Assembly (NCBI RefSeq): GCF_019249295.1 | Contig: NZ_JAESDH010000025.1 | Coordinates: forward strand, 1 to 64,000 | DNA: 64,000 bases | Source of the DNA: Alteromonas antoniana | GTDB lineage: Bacteria > Pseudomonadota > Gammaproteobacteria > Enterobacterales > Alteromonadaceae | Direction of reading: 5' to 3' | Shown: positions 29,324 to 38,560 of the stretch, piece by piece | How the letters are laid out: each line of letters begins with the position of its first letter | How positions within the stretch are numbered: position 1 is the first letter of the stretch | The notes under the pieces: model-generated | Told to the model about the DNA's origin: nothing | Databases searched by the model: none | The model's input: only the letters and a program-made list of their open reading frames with translations | Program-made: the position numbers and the translations under genes

Positions 29324-29350
29324 AAGCGTTGCCTGAAAAGGCGTAAGTCC

Positions 29351-29377
29351 GGTACCCACAGTTGTGGGTACCTTTTT
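29351..29377 (+). terminator. Rho-independent terminator after aldehyde dehydrogenase
   Basis: GGTACCCAC (29351-29359) and GTGGGTACC (29364-29372) form a 9-bp stem with an AGTT loop followed by five T. It ends the porin-aldehyde dehydrogenase transcript, though some read-through to the DUF4242 gene 23 bp on is possible. Confidence 0.88.
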
Positions 29378-29399
29378 CCTTATCACAGGAGTATAAGAC

Positions 29400-29672
29400 A
29401 TGCCGAAATTCATCATTGAGCGCGAGATAGATGGCGCTGGCCAGTTAACAGACGCGCAGCTTCAGGACACCTCACAGCAATCCTGCGATATCCTCAGGCA
29501 ACTGGGCCCCGGTGTGCAATGGATTGAAAGTTACGTGACCGATAACAAAGTCTATTGCGTGTATATCGCGCCTGACGAACAACACATTCTTGATCATGCT
29601 GAACGCCTCGGTTTACCGGCCAACCGGGTAAACAAGGTACAGCGCATGATCGACCCGACCACAGCAGAGTAA
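29400..29672 (+). CDS. DUF4242 small protein (possible metal-binding)
   Basis: A 90-residue cytoplasmic protein with the MPKFIIERE start, an LGPGVQWIESYVTDNKVYCVY middle and a C-terminal helix, as in DUF4242. One studied family relative binds nickel. AGGAG precedes the ATG. It is followed after 6 bp by an ABC substrate-binding protein gene, so it is the first gene of that operon. Confidence 0.78.
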   Translation: MPKFIIEREIDGAGQLTDAQLQDTSQQSCDILRQLGPGVQWIESYVTDNKVYCVYIAPDEQHILDHAERLGLPANRVNKVQRMIDPTTAE

Positions 29673-29678
29673 GCTGTC

Positions 29679-30653
29679 ATGATGTTCCGCATTCTGCTCG
29701 TTTTTGCGTGTGTCTTCCTGACCTGTTCCGCCACGGCTCAGAATACTGTGCGCGTTGGTGTGCTCCAGTACGGCACCCTGAACTGGGAGATGGACGTTAT
29801 TGAACAGCTGAAGTTGGCCGACGAGCGCGAGCTCACCATTGAACGCGTCCTTTTAGGGTCGCCACAAGCATTACTGGTAGCCTTGCAGGGCGGAAAAGTC
29901 GACATGATTATTAACGACTGGCTTTGGGTTGCACGTCAAAAAGAAGCCGGCCGCAATTATTACTTCTATCCCTATTCTACTGCGGCAGGCGTGCTGGTAG
30001 CGCGTCCTGACGCCAATATTCATTCTTTAGCAGATCTCCGTGGCAAACGTATCGGCATTGCAGGCGGTACTGCCAATAAAAATTACGTGCTCTATCGTGC
30101 CTTTCTTAACGCCAGGACAGGCATTGATCTGCCTGCCGACACCACTCTGAAATTTGCCGCTCCACCTATGCTAAACGCGCTGATCGAGCAGGGCCAGCTG
30201 GATGCAGTGATAAACTTCTGGCATTACGCAGCGCAACTTAATGCAAAGGGTATGACCACATTAACAACGATGTCGTCGGTACTCGACTCACTGAATATCA
30301 AAGGTGATATTCCGGTCATTGGCTGGGTATTCAGTCAGCATTGGGCTGATAATAATCAGGCCACATTGCAGGCCTTTCTTAGTACCTCAGCGAGCGCCAG
30401 AAAGCGCATGAAACACGATGACACCCTTTGGCAACGCATCCCTTCATTCACCAGCAAGTTCTCCGGTGATGTCAGGCCGTATCTTATTTCGGCCTATCGC
30501 GATGGCATTGCGGATGTACTTGAGAAAGACGACCGATATCAACTCCAGAGCCTGTTTTTACATTTACGTGCAAATCAGGATGGTAACGCATTGACCGGCA
30601 CCCTTACGGATTTACCCGATGATATCTTCTGGACTCGTGCAGAAGCACATTAA
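29679..30653 (+). CDS. ABC transporter substrate-binding protein (NMT1/SsuA type)
   Basis: A 324-residue periplasmic binding protein with a signal peptide (CSATAQ). It has the two-lobe pattern of the nitrate/sulfonate/thiamine-precursor binding class, including the IGIAGGTANKNYVLYRAFL lobe signature. The cargo cannot be read directly. It is the first of three consecutive transporter genes and overlaps the frame of the permease. Its position between the aldehyde dehydrogenase and the sensor kinase links it to the quinoprotein system. Confidence 0.84.
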   Translation: MMFRILLVFACVFLTCSATAQNTVRVGVLQYGTLNWEMDVIEQLKLADERELTIERVLLGSPQALLVALQGGKVDMIINDWLWVARQKEAGRNYYFYPYSTAAGVLVARPDANIHSLADLRGKRIGIAGGTANKNYVLYRAFLNARTGIDLPADTTLKFAAPPMLNALIEQGQLDAVINFWHYAAQLNAKGMTTLTTMSSVLDSLNIKGDIPVIGWVFSQHWADNNQATLQAFLSTSASARKRMKHDDTLWQRIPSFTSKFSGDVRPYLISAYRDGIADVLEKDDRYQLQSLFLHLRANQDGNALTGTLTDLPDDIFWTRAEAH

Positions 30654-31437
30654 GCCTGTGTCTGACACAGTGCAACCGGCAAAAGGGAGCGGCCATACAC
30701 CGTTTATGGTTAGATGCCTGTCGCTCTCAATACTGTTGGTTATCTGGCAGATGAGTGTGGTTTGGTTTGAACCTGCCCTATTACCATCCCCCCTGGCGGT
30801 ATTCAGAAATCTTGGCGTAGCCATTCAAAGTGGAGAACTGCTGCATCATCTGGGTATAACCTTACAACGAGTAGCCATTAGCTTTGTGCTGGCAATGGCA
30901 CTGGGTATTTTGCTGGGACTGGTTATGGGGCACTTCCGCCGGGTTGATTTATGGCTGGACGGCATTTTAACGCTGGCACTGAATATTCCGGCGCTGGTCA
31001 CTATTATCCTGTGTTTAATGTGGTTCGGCCTTAACGAGTTTTCGGCCATTCTGGCAGTGATTATCAACAAAGCGCCTAACGTGGCAGTTACCCTGCGTGA
31101 AGGGGCGAAAGCTATCGATACCAATCTCATGAACGTCGCCAGGGCGTATCGCCTTTCCGTGTTTCGCACTTTTACCAAAGTGTATTTACCACAGCTTTAC
31201 CCTTACCTGTTGGCCTCAGCCAGAAGCGGGCTGGCGCTGGTCTGGAAAATTGTACTGGTGGTAGAGCTTATCGGCTGTAGCGACGGGGTGGGTTTTCAGC
31301 TAAGTACATTTTTTCAGTTCTTTGATATTACCAGCATTCTCGCTTATACCCTGGCCTTCGCGGCAGTTATTTATTTTATTGAGGGTGCGGTATTACGCCC
31401 CTGGGAACGCAAAGTCTCGGGATGGCGCCAATGTTAA
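30619..31437 (+). CDS. ABC transporter permease (SsuC/TauC type)
   Basis: A 272-residue inner-membrane permease with about six helices and the coupling-loop (EAA-like) region around EGAKAIDTNLMNVARAYRL. The start is uncertain: the ATG at 30619 overlaps the binding-protein gene by 35 bp, while a GTG at 30658 or an ATG at 30706 would still keep the helices. Its stop overlaps the ATPase start by 16 bp, so the two are translationally coupled. Confidence 0.84.
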   Translation: MISSGLVQKHIKPVSDTVQPAKGSGHTPFMVRCLSLSILLVIWQMSVVWFEPALLPSPLAVFRNLGVAIQSGELLHHLGITLQRVAISFVLAMALGILLGLVMGHFRRVDLWLDGILTLALNIPALVTIILCLMWFGLNEFSAILAVIINKAPNVAVTLREGAKAIDTNLMNVARAYRLSVFRTFTKVYLPQLYPYLLASARSGLALVWKIVLVVELIGCSDGVGFQLSTFFQFFDITSILAYTLAFAAVIYFIEGAVLRPWERKVSGWRQC

Positions 31438-32177
31438 ACATCCATATTCGTGAGAAAGCTTTCCATGGCAATACCGTCATCGCGGACCTTAATATTGCGG
31501 CGGCGCAGGGTGAAATCGTTGCGCTGGTTGGTCCCTCTGGTGCCGGGAAAAGCACACTGCTTCAGATGATAGCGGGTCTGGACGCCGCGTTCGATGGCAC
31601 CATTCGCATTAACAGTGAAGCCGAACACGATGTTGGCATTATGTTTCAGGAAGCCAGACTTATGCCCTGGCTTACCGTACTTGATAACGTCATGCTGGTT
31701 GCGAATACAGACACACCGGACACCCGCCGTCACGCAGAGACATTGCTTACCCAGGTAGGCATTGGACATGCCATTCAGGCTTACCCCGGTCAGCTGTCAG
31801 GTGGCATGGCCAAGCGCGTTGCGCTGGCCCGTGCCTTTATGTACAACCCGGCGCTACTGTTAATGGACGAGCCCTTTTCTTCACTTGATGCCCCGGCGGC
31901 GGAAGGGCTTCGCCAGCTACTGCTGTCACTACATCAGCAAACGACATCCACTATCCTGTATGTTACCCATGATTTAAAAGAAGCCGTTTGCATTGCTGAT
32001 CGTATTTTATTGTTGAGCGAGTCGCCTATGACCGTGCTTCACGATGTGCCGGTAACACTTCCACGCCCCCGTCATGTTTTTGCTGATAACGTTACCCAAA
32101 CCAGCCAGTCGCTGTATGCCCGCTTCGGTGCTTTATTGCAGCATCCTGCAACGGTCGGACAAGTTGTTAAAACATGA
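31422..32177 (+). CDS. ABC transporter ATP-binding protein (SsuB/TauB type)
   Basis: A 251-residue ATPase with Walker A GPSGAGKST, the ABC signature LSGGM, and Walker B LLLMDEP followed by the D-loop SSLD. It powers the importer formed with the preceding two genes. Starts at 31422 or 31431 are equally plausible. The downstream FIST gene begins about 60 bp after its stop. Confidence 0.9.
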   Translation: MAPMLNIHIREKAFHGNTVIADLNIAAAQGEIVALVGPSGAGKSTLLQMIAGLDAAFDGTIRINSEAEHDVGIMFQEARLMPWLTVLDNVMLVANTDTPDTRRHAETLLTQVGIGHAIQAYPGQLSGGMAKRVALARAFMYNPALLLMDEPFSSLDAPAAEGLRQLLLSLHQQTTSTILYVTHDLKEAVCIADRILLLSESPMTVLHDVPVTLPRPRHVFADNVTQTSQSLYARFGALLQHPATVGQVVKT

Positions 32178-32238
32178 CACCATTTCTTGTTAAGCAATTG
32201 TGAAAGCGATATTATTCCTCCATACCTCAGGAGGACAC

Positions 32239-33450
32239 ATGGGCCGAGAACAAGTAGCGTTAGCTTCTGAATCACAGACGCTGACAGGTGTTGCCCGTGC
32301 TGGCTCGGACCAATCCGACCCGGTAAAAGCAGCAAAAGAAATATACGAGGCACTGGCAGATTGTGAGCCGGAATGTGTAGTATTTTACTGTTGTGTCAGT
32401 TACCCGCTGGAAGTGTTGTCCAAAGAGCTTAACCAGTATTTTGCAAATACCACGCTGATTGGCTGTACATCAGCTGGGGAAATAACGCCTCTGGGGTATG
32501 GTAAGCAGTCCATCAGTGCGTTCGCACTGGACAAAAATCAATTTGCTACTGAAACCGTACTTATAGATAACCTTGTCGCGTTTACCGATGCAGACAGCGA
32601 TAATCTGGTAAACGGCATGCTTGAAAGACTTCGCCAGAAAGCTGTCTCAGACGCGTCGCTACAGGAGAGTAGCTTTGCGCTGTCGCTGCTTGATGGTTTG
32701 TCGGTTCGTGAAGAGCTGGTAATCAATGCATTGAGCATGAGTTTGCAGGACATTCCGCTGGTTGGAGGCTCTGCCGGCGATGATCAACACTTTGTCGACA
32801 CGCAGGTGTTTTACAACGGTAAATTTTACGGCAATGCTGCGGTTATTATGCTGGTGAACACCGCTAACCCGTTTGAGGTATTCAGTTATCACCATCTGGC
32901 TCCGCATACGGAAAAGCTGGTCGTAACACAGGTGGCCCCGGATCTTCGCGTGGTACAGGAATTCAACGCTGAGCCTGCTGCATTGGAGTACTGCCGGATA
33001 AATGGCCTGAAGCTGGAAGATCTTAATTCTGAAACATTTGCCATGTACCCGCTCGCTGTTCAGGTAGGAGACCATCTCTACATCCGCAGTATTCAGCAGG
33101 TTAACGATGATCTCAGCCTGACCTTTTTCTGCGCTATCGACTCGGGCGTGGTGCTGACAAAGATGTCATCCCCCGGTTTGCTGTCGCATACTTCTATGAT
33201 TTTTAATCTGCTTACCGAATCGGTGGGTGACCTGCAGTTACTGATTGGCTTTGACTGCATTCACCGACGCATCGAAATTAAAAACCATGCATTGGAAGAC
33301 GACATGTCTGCGTTATATCGCAAACACAACGTCATCGGGTTTAGTACCTATGGTGAGCAGATTAACGGACTGCATTTGAACCACACTTTTACTGGTGTGG
33401 CCATAGGATATCCCCGTGAAAGAAAACACGCCCCCTATCCCGTTACATAG
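32239..33450 (+). CDS. FIST-domain sensory protein
   Basis: A 403-residue protein with FIST_N (about residues 25-220; the GCTSAGEI motif is clear) and FIST_C (about 230-390) ligand-sensing domains. FIST proteins are thought to bind small molecules such as amino acids and to act with kinases. I chose the ATG at 32239 because a perfect AGGAGG lies 4 bases before it. A GTG at 32200 would add 13 residues. It overlaps the hybrid kinase by 35 bp, and a similar gene pair exists near ethanol-oxidation genes in Pseudomonas. Confidence 0.85.
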   Translation: MGREQVALASESQTLTGVARAGSDQSDPVKAAKEIYEALADCEPECVVFYCCVSYPLEVLSKELNQYFANTTLIGCTSAGEITPLGYGKQSISAFALDKNQFATETVLIDNLVAFTDADSDNLVNGMLERLRQKAVSDASLQESSFALSLLDGLSVREELVINALSMSLQDIPLVGGSAGDDQHFVDTQVFYNGKFYGNAAVIMLVNTANPFEVFSYHHLAPHTEKLVVTQVAPDLRVVQEFNAEPAALEYCRINGLKLEDLNSETFAMYPLAVQVGDHLYIRSIQQVNDDLSLTFFCAIDSGVVLTKMSSPGLLSHTSMIFNLLTESVGDLQLLIGFDCIHRRIEIKNHALEDDMSALYRKHNVIGFSTYGEQINGLHLNHTFTGVAIGYPRERKHAPYPVT

Positions 33451-36109
33451 TTCGTTTCCCCCGACAGAGCAGGAAACCGGCAGTGAAGAGCTTGAGCGCC
33501 TTCGCTATGAAAACGCAAAGCTGAAAAAGATAAACAGCGTACTGATGCGCCGCGTCGAAATGGGCTGGGGAAACCATAGCGATGCCTATCAGTCGTTTGA
33601 AGATGCCGCAATGCTGGCAGACAAAGTCAAAGAGCGTACTTACAAATTGCAGCAAGCGCTGCATCGTCTGGAAGAGTCTAATCAACAGTTAGAAAAAGCT
33701 ACCCGTGACGCCGAACTAAGCCGCTTATCTTCCGATCAGGACAGACAACGGTTAAGTGACGCCATAGAGAGTATTTCCGAATCGTTCGCACTGTTTGATA
33801 GTGACAGGAAAATGGTACTGGTAAACAGTCGCTGCAGTGAATTCTGGCGTCAGCACCATATCGATTTTGAACTGGGTAAAACCACCTTTCAGGAAATTAC
33901 CGCCGCCTCCTTGCCTCTGGTTGATCGTGCTTCAAAAGCGCAGAAGAAAGTCACCACCACCCGCGAACCTATCACACAAACCATATTCCGACTGAAGGAC
34001 GGTACCTGGATCCAGATGTCCGAGCGTAAAACAGCAGAAGGTGGGCTGGTCGTGGTGTATACCGATATCACCACAATAAAACAGAGCGAAGAGCTGCGTT
34101 ATGAACAGGCAATGGCCGAACAGGCAGCATTGCTCAAAGCAACACTGGAAAATATGTCTGAAGGCGTGGCGCTGGTAAATGCTAATGGCGAACTGGAAAC
34201 CTGGAACCAGCGCTTTGTGGAAATTGCCGATATCGACGAGAGTAACGTTCGACGCGGTGTGAACTATGTGTCACTGCTAGAAGAAAGTGAACTCAACGAA
34301 CGCCTGCCGGAATACGAAATGCCGGCACTGTTACAGGGTGAGGTGTTCGAAATCGAAAAAACGCTGGCAAGCGGTAAAGTGATTCTGCTTAAACGCCATG
34401 TGCTCAACGGCGGCGGCTTTTTAAATACTTACACCGACATTACTGAACGCAGCCATCATCAGCAGGCACTGAAAGAAAGTGAGCAGCGCATTCGTCTCAT
34501 TACAGATGCGATGCCGGCTCAGATTTCTTACGTGAATAAGGAAATGTGTTATGAATTCGTCAACCGAGAGTTCGAGCGCTGCTTTCACCGTTCACGTGCT
34601 GAAATACTCAGTCATCACTTGCGTGACGTGCTGGGGGAGAATGCGTTTAACAATCTGTATATTTATATTGAACGCGCCATGCTCGGGCAGGCGGTGAATT
34701 TTGAAATTGAGCAGGCTAATGATAGCGGCGACACCCGGATTTCCAATAAGTCTTTTATTCCGCACTTTGATCAGCAACGTAACGTCATTGGCTTTTTCGC
34801 GCTGGAGCAGGATGTAACCGAACAACGCCGCACAGCGAAAGCCCTTAAGCACGCCTATGATTATATGGAGCAGCGGGTTAATCAGCGCACGAAAAAGATT
34901 TCAGAAATTAATAACCAACTACGTAAAGAAATTGAAGACAGACAACTGGCCGAGATCAGCTTACTGGAAGCAAAGCGCGAAGCCGATAAAGCCAACGAAT
35001 CTAAGAGCAAATTTCTGGCGGCAACCAGTCATGACTTGCTGCAACCAATGAACTCAGCGCGCCTGTTTGCAGGCGCCCTTACTGAATTACCGCTTTCAGG
35101 CGATGCATCTAAACTACTGACTTCATTAAGTTATTCGTTAGAGAATTTAGAGTCTTTAATTACAGCACTGGTGGATATTTCAAAGCTTGAGGCAGGGTTG
35201 ATTGAACCTGTGCTGGATGATTTTGTAATTGAAGATCTGCTCAGTAACCTGCAAAACGAGTTTCGTCCACAGGCCGAGGCAAAGGGTCTCAGGTTCCGCT
35301 TTCAGACATCAGCCAGAGTGGTGCATTCGGATGCATATCTGCTGGCCCGCATCCTTCGTAATTTGCTCAGCAATGCGATTCGCTACACAAATCGCGGAAG
35401 CATACTGCTGGGAGTGAGACACCGTAAAGACGGCCTGGAGATTCAGATCACCGATACCGGCATCGGTATACCGCAGGACAAACTGGGCGAAATATTCCAG
35501 GAGTTTAACCGGGTCGAAGCGAAAAAGCGCCGTCACGATCAGGGGCTCGGTCTCGGTCTGGCCATCGTCGACAAACTGGCGTCAGTGATGAGCCACCGTA
35601 TACACGTTGACTCAAAGGAAAAACGGGGCTCGACATTCAGCGTGCTATTGCCCTACGGACAAATCCGTTCCCGCGAGGAGATGCCCTCCAAACCCAGCAT
35701 TGAAGATACCTTTAACCAGAACCTGGAAGGTGCCTCGATATTAATTATTGATAACGATGAAGCGATTTGCACAGGTATGCGTCAGTTACTGGGTGGATGG
35801 GGGTGTCATGTCACCACTGTGCAGACTCTCGATGAACTGCGGAATACCCGCTGGTTAAAAACGCTGTCGCCCGACCTTATCGTTGCGGATTACCACCTTG
35901 ATGATGGCGATACCGGATTTGACGCGTTGCAAATTACCGAGGACACCCTGGGTGTAGAGGTGCCGGTCATTATGATCACGGCTAATTATACGAATGAGCT
36001 GCGCCAGCAGGTACGTAAGAAGGGCTATTCTTTATTGAATAAGCCGGTGAAGCCACACAAAATGAAAATGGCCCTATCGCACTTGTTAAGCAAAGCGGCT
36101 GTGAGCTGA
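33416..36109 (+). CDS. PAS-containing hybrid histidine kinase (NahK/ErcS'-like)
   Basis: An 897-residue sensor kinase without membrane helices. An N-terminal coiled coil (about 20-110) leads to three PAS-like domains (about 115-230, 235-350, 360-480) and a second coiled coil. The HisKA phosphoacceptor is His539 (SHDLLQ), and the ATPase has ILRNLLSNA and GLGLGLAIV boxes. A receiver domain carries Asp825 (VADYHLDD) and a late KPVK. The start is GTG at 33416 with AGGA 7 bases upstream, inside the FIST gene. In Pseudomonas such kinases control quinoprotein ethanol oxidation, which fits this locus. Confidence 0.9.
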   Translation: MKENTPPIPLHSSFPPTEQETGSEELERLRYENAKLKKINSVLMRRVEMGWGNHSDAYQSFEDAAMLADKVKERTYKLQQALHRLEESNQQLEKATRDAELSRLSSDQDRQRLSDAIESISESFALFDSDRKMVLVNSRCSEFWRQHHIDFELGKTTFQEITAASLPLVDRASKAQKKVTTTREPITQTIFRLKDGTWIQMSERKTAEGGLVVVYTDITTIKQSEELRYEQAMAEQAALLKATLENMSEGVALVNANGELETWNQRFVEIADIDESNVRRGVNYVSLLEESELNERLPEYEMPALLQGEVFEIEKTLASGKVILLKRHVLNGGGFLNTYTDITERSHHQQALKESEQRIRLITDAMPAQISYVNKEMCYEFVNREFERCFHRSRAEILSHHLRDVLGENAFNNLYIYIERAMLGQAVNFEIEQANDSGDTRISNKSFIPHFDQQRNVIGFFALEQDVTEQRRTAKALKHAYDYMEQRVNQRTKKISEINNQLRKEIEDRQLAEISLLEAKREADKANESKSKFLAATSHDLLQPMNSARLFAGALTELPLSGDASKLLTSLSYSLENLESLITALVDISKLEAGLIEPVLDDFVIEDLLSNLQNEFRPQAEAKGLRFRFQTSARVVHSDAYLLARILRNLLSNAIRYTNRGSILLGVRHRKDGLEIQITDTGIGIPQDKLGEIFQEFNRVEAKKRRHDQGLGLGLAIVDKLASVMSHRIHVDSKEKRGSTFSVLLPYGQIRSREEMPSKPSIEDTFNQNLEGASILIIDNDEAICTGMRQLLGGWGCHVTTVQTLDELRNTRWLKTLSPDLIVADYHLDDGDTGFDALQITEDTLGVEVPVIMITANYTNELRQQVRKKGYSLLNKPVKPHKMKMALSHLLSKAAVS

Positions 36110-36171
36110 GACGGCTTTAACACCTGCTTAAAACAGGATAGCGGCACCGTTCAAAGCGAGTTGCTCCCTAT

Positions 36172-36222
36172 CTGGCTGACGTTCAGCCAGCCATCAAGTC
36201 CTCTCTCAAGCCAGTTGAGAGA
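36172..36222. terminator. Two hairpins between convergent kinase and regulator genes
   Basis: CTGGCTGA/TCAGCCAG (36172-36190, CGT loop) and TCTCTCAA/TTGAGAGA (36202-36222, GCCAG loop) lie back to back in the gap between two convergent genes. Neither has a clear T-run, so terminator function is tentative. Confidence 0.5.
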
Positions 36223-36266
36223 ACGTGCCGAGTCGGCAACCTCTGACTATGCGTCTCACTGCCTGT

Positions 36267-36932
36267 CTAGCGCACCAAGTAATGATTAAAGTCGATGCTG
36301 GCAGCACACAACGCTGCCTGAATGCGGTTATGCACATTTAATTTGCTCAGTATGGCTGACACATGGGCTTTTACTGTGGTTTCAGCAATATTCAGCTCGT
36401 AGGCGATCTGCTTGTTGGACTTGCCTTTGGCAATGCACTCAAATACTAACAACTGTCGGCGGGTAAGTGCGCCGATAAGCTTAGGATCAATTTGTTGGGA
36501 TGCAGCGTCATTACGCGGCTTAGAGGCGCCGCCGTTACGAATGATATCCGGCGGCAAATATACCTGACCGGACAACACTTGCTGAAGCGCAGCAACTATC
36601 TGCTCACAGCTGGAAGACTTTGTGATAAAGCCAACGGCACCATAAGTAAAGGCCTGCAGCACCACACTTTTCTCTTCTTCCGCCGACACGATAACAATAG
36701 GAATTTCCGGATACTGATTCTTAAACCGTACGATTCCGTTCAGTCCGTCCATTCCCGGCATATTCAGATCGAGCAACACCAAATCAATATTGGGATTTTC
36801 CTCTGCCTGCTCCAATGCTGCATCCAGGTCGGTGCAGGTAATGGTTTGTGTGTCAGGAATATTTCGCTCAACAAAGTCAGTAATGGCGTAGCGAAACAGT
36901 GGATGATCATCGGCAACGAGTATTTCAACCAT
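36267..36932 (-). CDS. LuxR/NarL-type response regulator (AgmR/ErbR/PedR1-like)
   Basis: A 221-residue response regulator. The receiver domain has Asp8-Asp9, the phosphoacceptor Asp55 (LLDLNMPG) and a late Lys in FITKSS. The C-terminal domain is a LuxR-type HTH (LTRRQLLVFECIAKGKSNKQIAYEL, then TVKAHVSAIL). In Pseudomonas the homologous AgmR/ErbR/PedR1 proteins activate quinoprotein alcohol dehydrogenase genes. It is encoded 84 bp downstream of, and on the same strand as, the Ped-like ABC operon, and opposite the hybrid kinase. Confidence 0.9.
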   Translation of the reverse strand: MVEILVADDHPLFRYAITDFVERNIPDTQTITCTDLDAALEQAEENPNIDLVLLDLNMPGMDGLNGIVRFKNQYPEIPIVIVSAEEEKSVVLQAFTYGAVGFITKSSSCEQIVAALQQVLSGQVYLPPDIIRNGGASKPRNDAASQQIDPKLIGALTRRQLLVFECIAKGKSNKQIAYELNIAETTVKAHVSAILSKLNVHNRIQAALCAASIDFNHYLVR

Positions 36933-37016
36933 AATGATGTACCTGTTTTTGTAGTGATTTCATAGTGAGCAATTCCGGCAAAAAAGTCGAGCGATTGCTG
37001 ATATCGTCAGTTGTCA

Positions 37017-37817
37017 TCAGCCCGCGCCTTTTCCCTGTCGCCTGAACATGCCCTTTTTCGGATCGTATCCCCAAATTGCCAGCGCACTGAAAACAACCGC
37101 TGTCATCAAGGTGACAACAGCTGCTTCAGCATTCATCTGTTCATACAATGCAAAACGAACTAACTCTACGGCATGGGTAAACGGGTTATACTCGGAAATC
37201 CAGTAAAGCACCTCACTGGACTCACGCATCTTCCACAACGGATAGAGTGCAGAAGAAAGAAAAAACATTGGAAACACTACGAAGTTCATGACTCCCGCGA
37301 AATTTTCCAGTTGCTTAATAAAAGACGATAAAAACAGCCCCAGCGCTCCAAGCATGAGTGCAGCGAGGAAAATCGCTGGCACAGCGCTGATATACCCCAC
37401 AGCAGTCATCTCAATATCCAGCAGCCAGGCAATCAACAAAAAAGCATACACCTGAAGCACAGAGATAATGGCACCTGCCATGAGCCTGGCAATCAGTAAA
37501 AAAGGACGCGGCAGCGGGCTCATCAGCATCACCTTCATGCTACCCATTTCCCGGTCATACACCATGGACAGCGAGCTTTGCATACCATTGAACAGCATGA
37601 TGATGCCTGCCAGCCCGGGAACGATATACACATCGTAAGTAATGTAGGTATCGTATGGCTCGATGATGGCGATACCCAGCGCAGCGCGAAAACCTGCCGC
37701 GAAAACCACCAGCCAGAGCAAGGGTCTTACCAACGCGCTAAGTAGCCGCGCTCGTTGTTGAAAAAAGCGCAGCAATTCACGTTTTGTGATCCCCAGAAAC
37801 GCTACCCAGAAAGTCAT
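37017..37817 (-). CDS. pedC: ABC-2 type permease of the PQQ-associated transporter (PedC-like)
   Basis: A 266-residue inner-membrane permease with six hydrophobic helices and the ABC-2 layout. A conserved segment before helix 3 reads YDREMGSMKVMLMSPLPRPF. It is fourth in a tightly overlapping operon (ATGA junction with the ATPase). Such permeases are a constant part of quinoprotein alcohol dehydrogenase clusters. In Pseudomonas putida the homologous PedA1A2BC set is needed for lanthanide-dependent growth, so import of a metal complex is the favoured role by homology. Confidence 0.86.
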   Translation of the reverse strand: MTFWVAFLGITKRELLRFFQQRARLLSALVRPLLWLVVFAAGFRAALGIAIIEPYDTYITYDVYIVPGLAGIIMLFNGMQSSLSMVYDREMGSMKVMLMSPLPRPFLLIARLMAGAIISVLQVYAFLLIAWLLDIEMTAVGYISAVPAIFLAALMLGALGLFLSSFIKQLENFAGVMNFVVFPMFFLSSALYPLWKMRESSEVLYWISEYNPFTHAVELVRFALYEQMNAEAAVVTLMTAVVFSALAIWGYDPKKGMFRRQGKGAG

Positions 37818-38560
37818 GCTGCGACCTCTTCTTTTAGGGTGAGTTGCTGATACAGTTCAGACAAACCCTGGTAAGAATACGGCGATACTGCGTCTGCGCA
37901 GGGCATATCTAACTGCACTGTGCCCTTATGTAAAACAATCAGGTGATCCTGCGGCTGAATGTCATCAATAAGGTGTGTTGAAGACAGCACGGTTAATGCT
38001 TTCTGCCGACAAAGCTCACGTAAATCCTGATTAATCTGCTGACGGGTAGGAATATCCAGCCCCACCGTAGCCTCGTCCAGCAGTAACACTTCCGGGTCGT
38101 GTAACAGGGCTCTGGCAATCTCCACCCGGCGACGGTGCCCGCCATTCAGTGCGCGCACTTTCACCTTTCGCTTATCTGCCACATCCAGCCTGGATAGTTC
38201 CCGGGTAATAGCAGTGCGGGTTTGCAACGCCCCCATTCCGTGAAGTGCGGCGTGATAGCCGAGATTTTGCTCGACCGTTAAATCCAGATCCAGCGTGCTT
38301 TGCTGAAATACCACGCCGGTTTTTGCCAGTGCCTGACGCGGCGTTTTCGCAGCATCAACGCCAACGATTGAGATAGTTCCTGCTTGAGGGCGCAGTAGCT
38401 GGCACAATAATGCAAACAACGTACTTTTGCCTGCGCCGTTGGGGCCTAATAACGCATAGTAACGGCCCTTTTTCAGATTCAGACTGAGTGACTGCAGCAC
38501 CGGCTTTCGGTGATATCCAAAGCCAATCTCTTTCATTACAATCGCGAATTCAGTGCTCAT
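37814..38560 (-). CDS. pedB: ABC ATP-binding protein of the PQQ-associated transporter (PedB-like)
   Basis: A 248-residue ATPase with Walker A GPNGAGKST and Walker B LLLDEATVGLD. The signature position reads LNGGHRRR instead of the usual LSGGQ, a known variant in this subfamily. It overlaps its neighbours by 4 bp on each side. With the permease, propeller and binding protein it forms the Ped-like transport operon. Confidence 0.88.
   Translation of the reverse strand: MSTEFAIVMKEIGFGYHRKPVLQSLSLNLKKGRYYALLGPNGAGKSTLFALLCQLLRPQAGTISIVGVDAAKTPRQALAKTGVVFQQSTLDLDLTVEQNLGYHAALHGMGALQTRTAITRELSRLDVADKRKVKVRALNGGHRRRVEIARALLHDPEVLLLDEATVGLDIPTRQQINQDLRELCRQKALTVLSSTHLIDDIQPQDHLIVLHKGTVQLDMPCADAVSPYSYQGLSELYQQLTLKEEVAA

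Noticed and set aside
28718..29416. A 232-codon open frame on the minus strand
   Set aside because: It lies wholly across the aldehyde dehydrogenase gene in another frame and encodes no recognisable protein.
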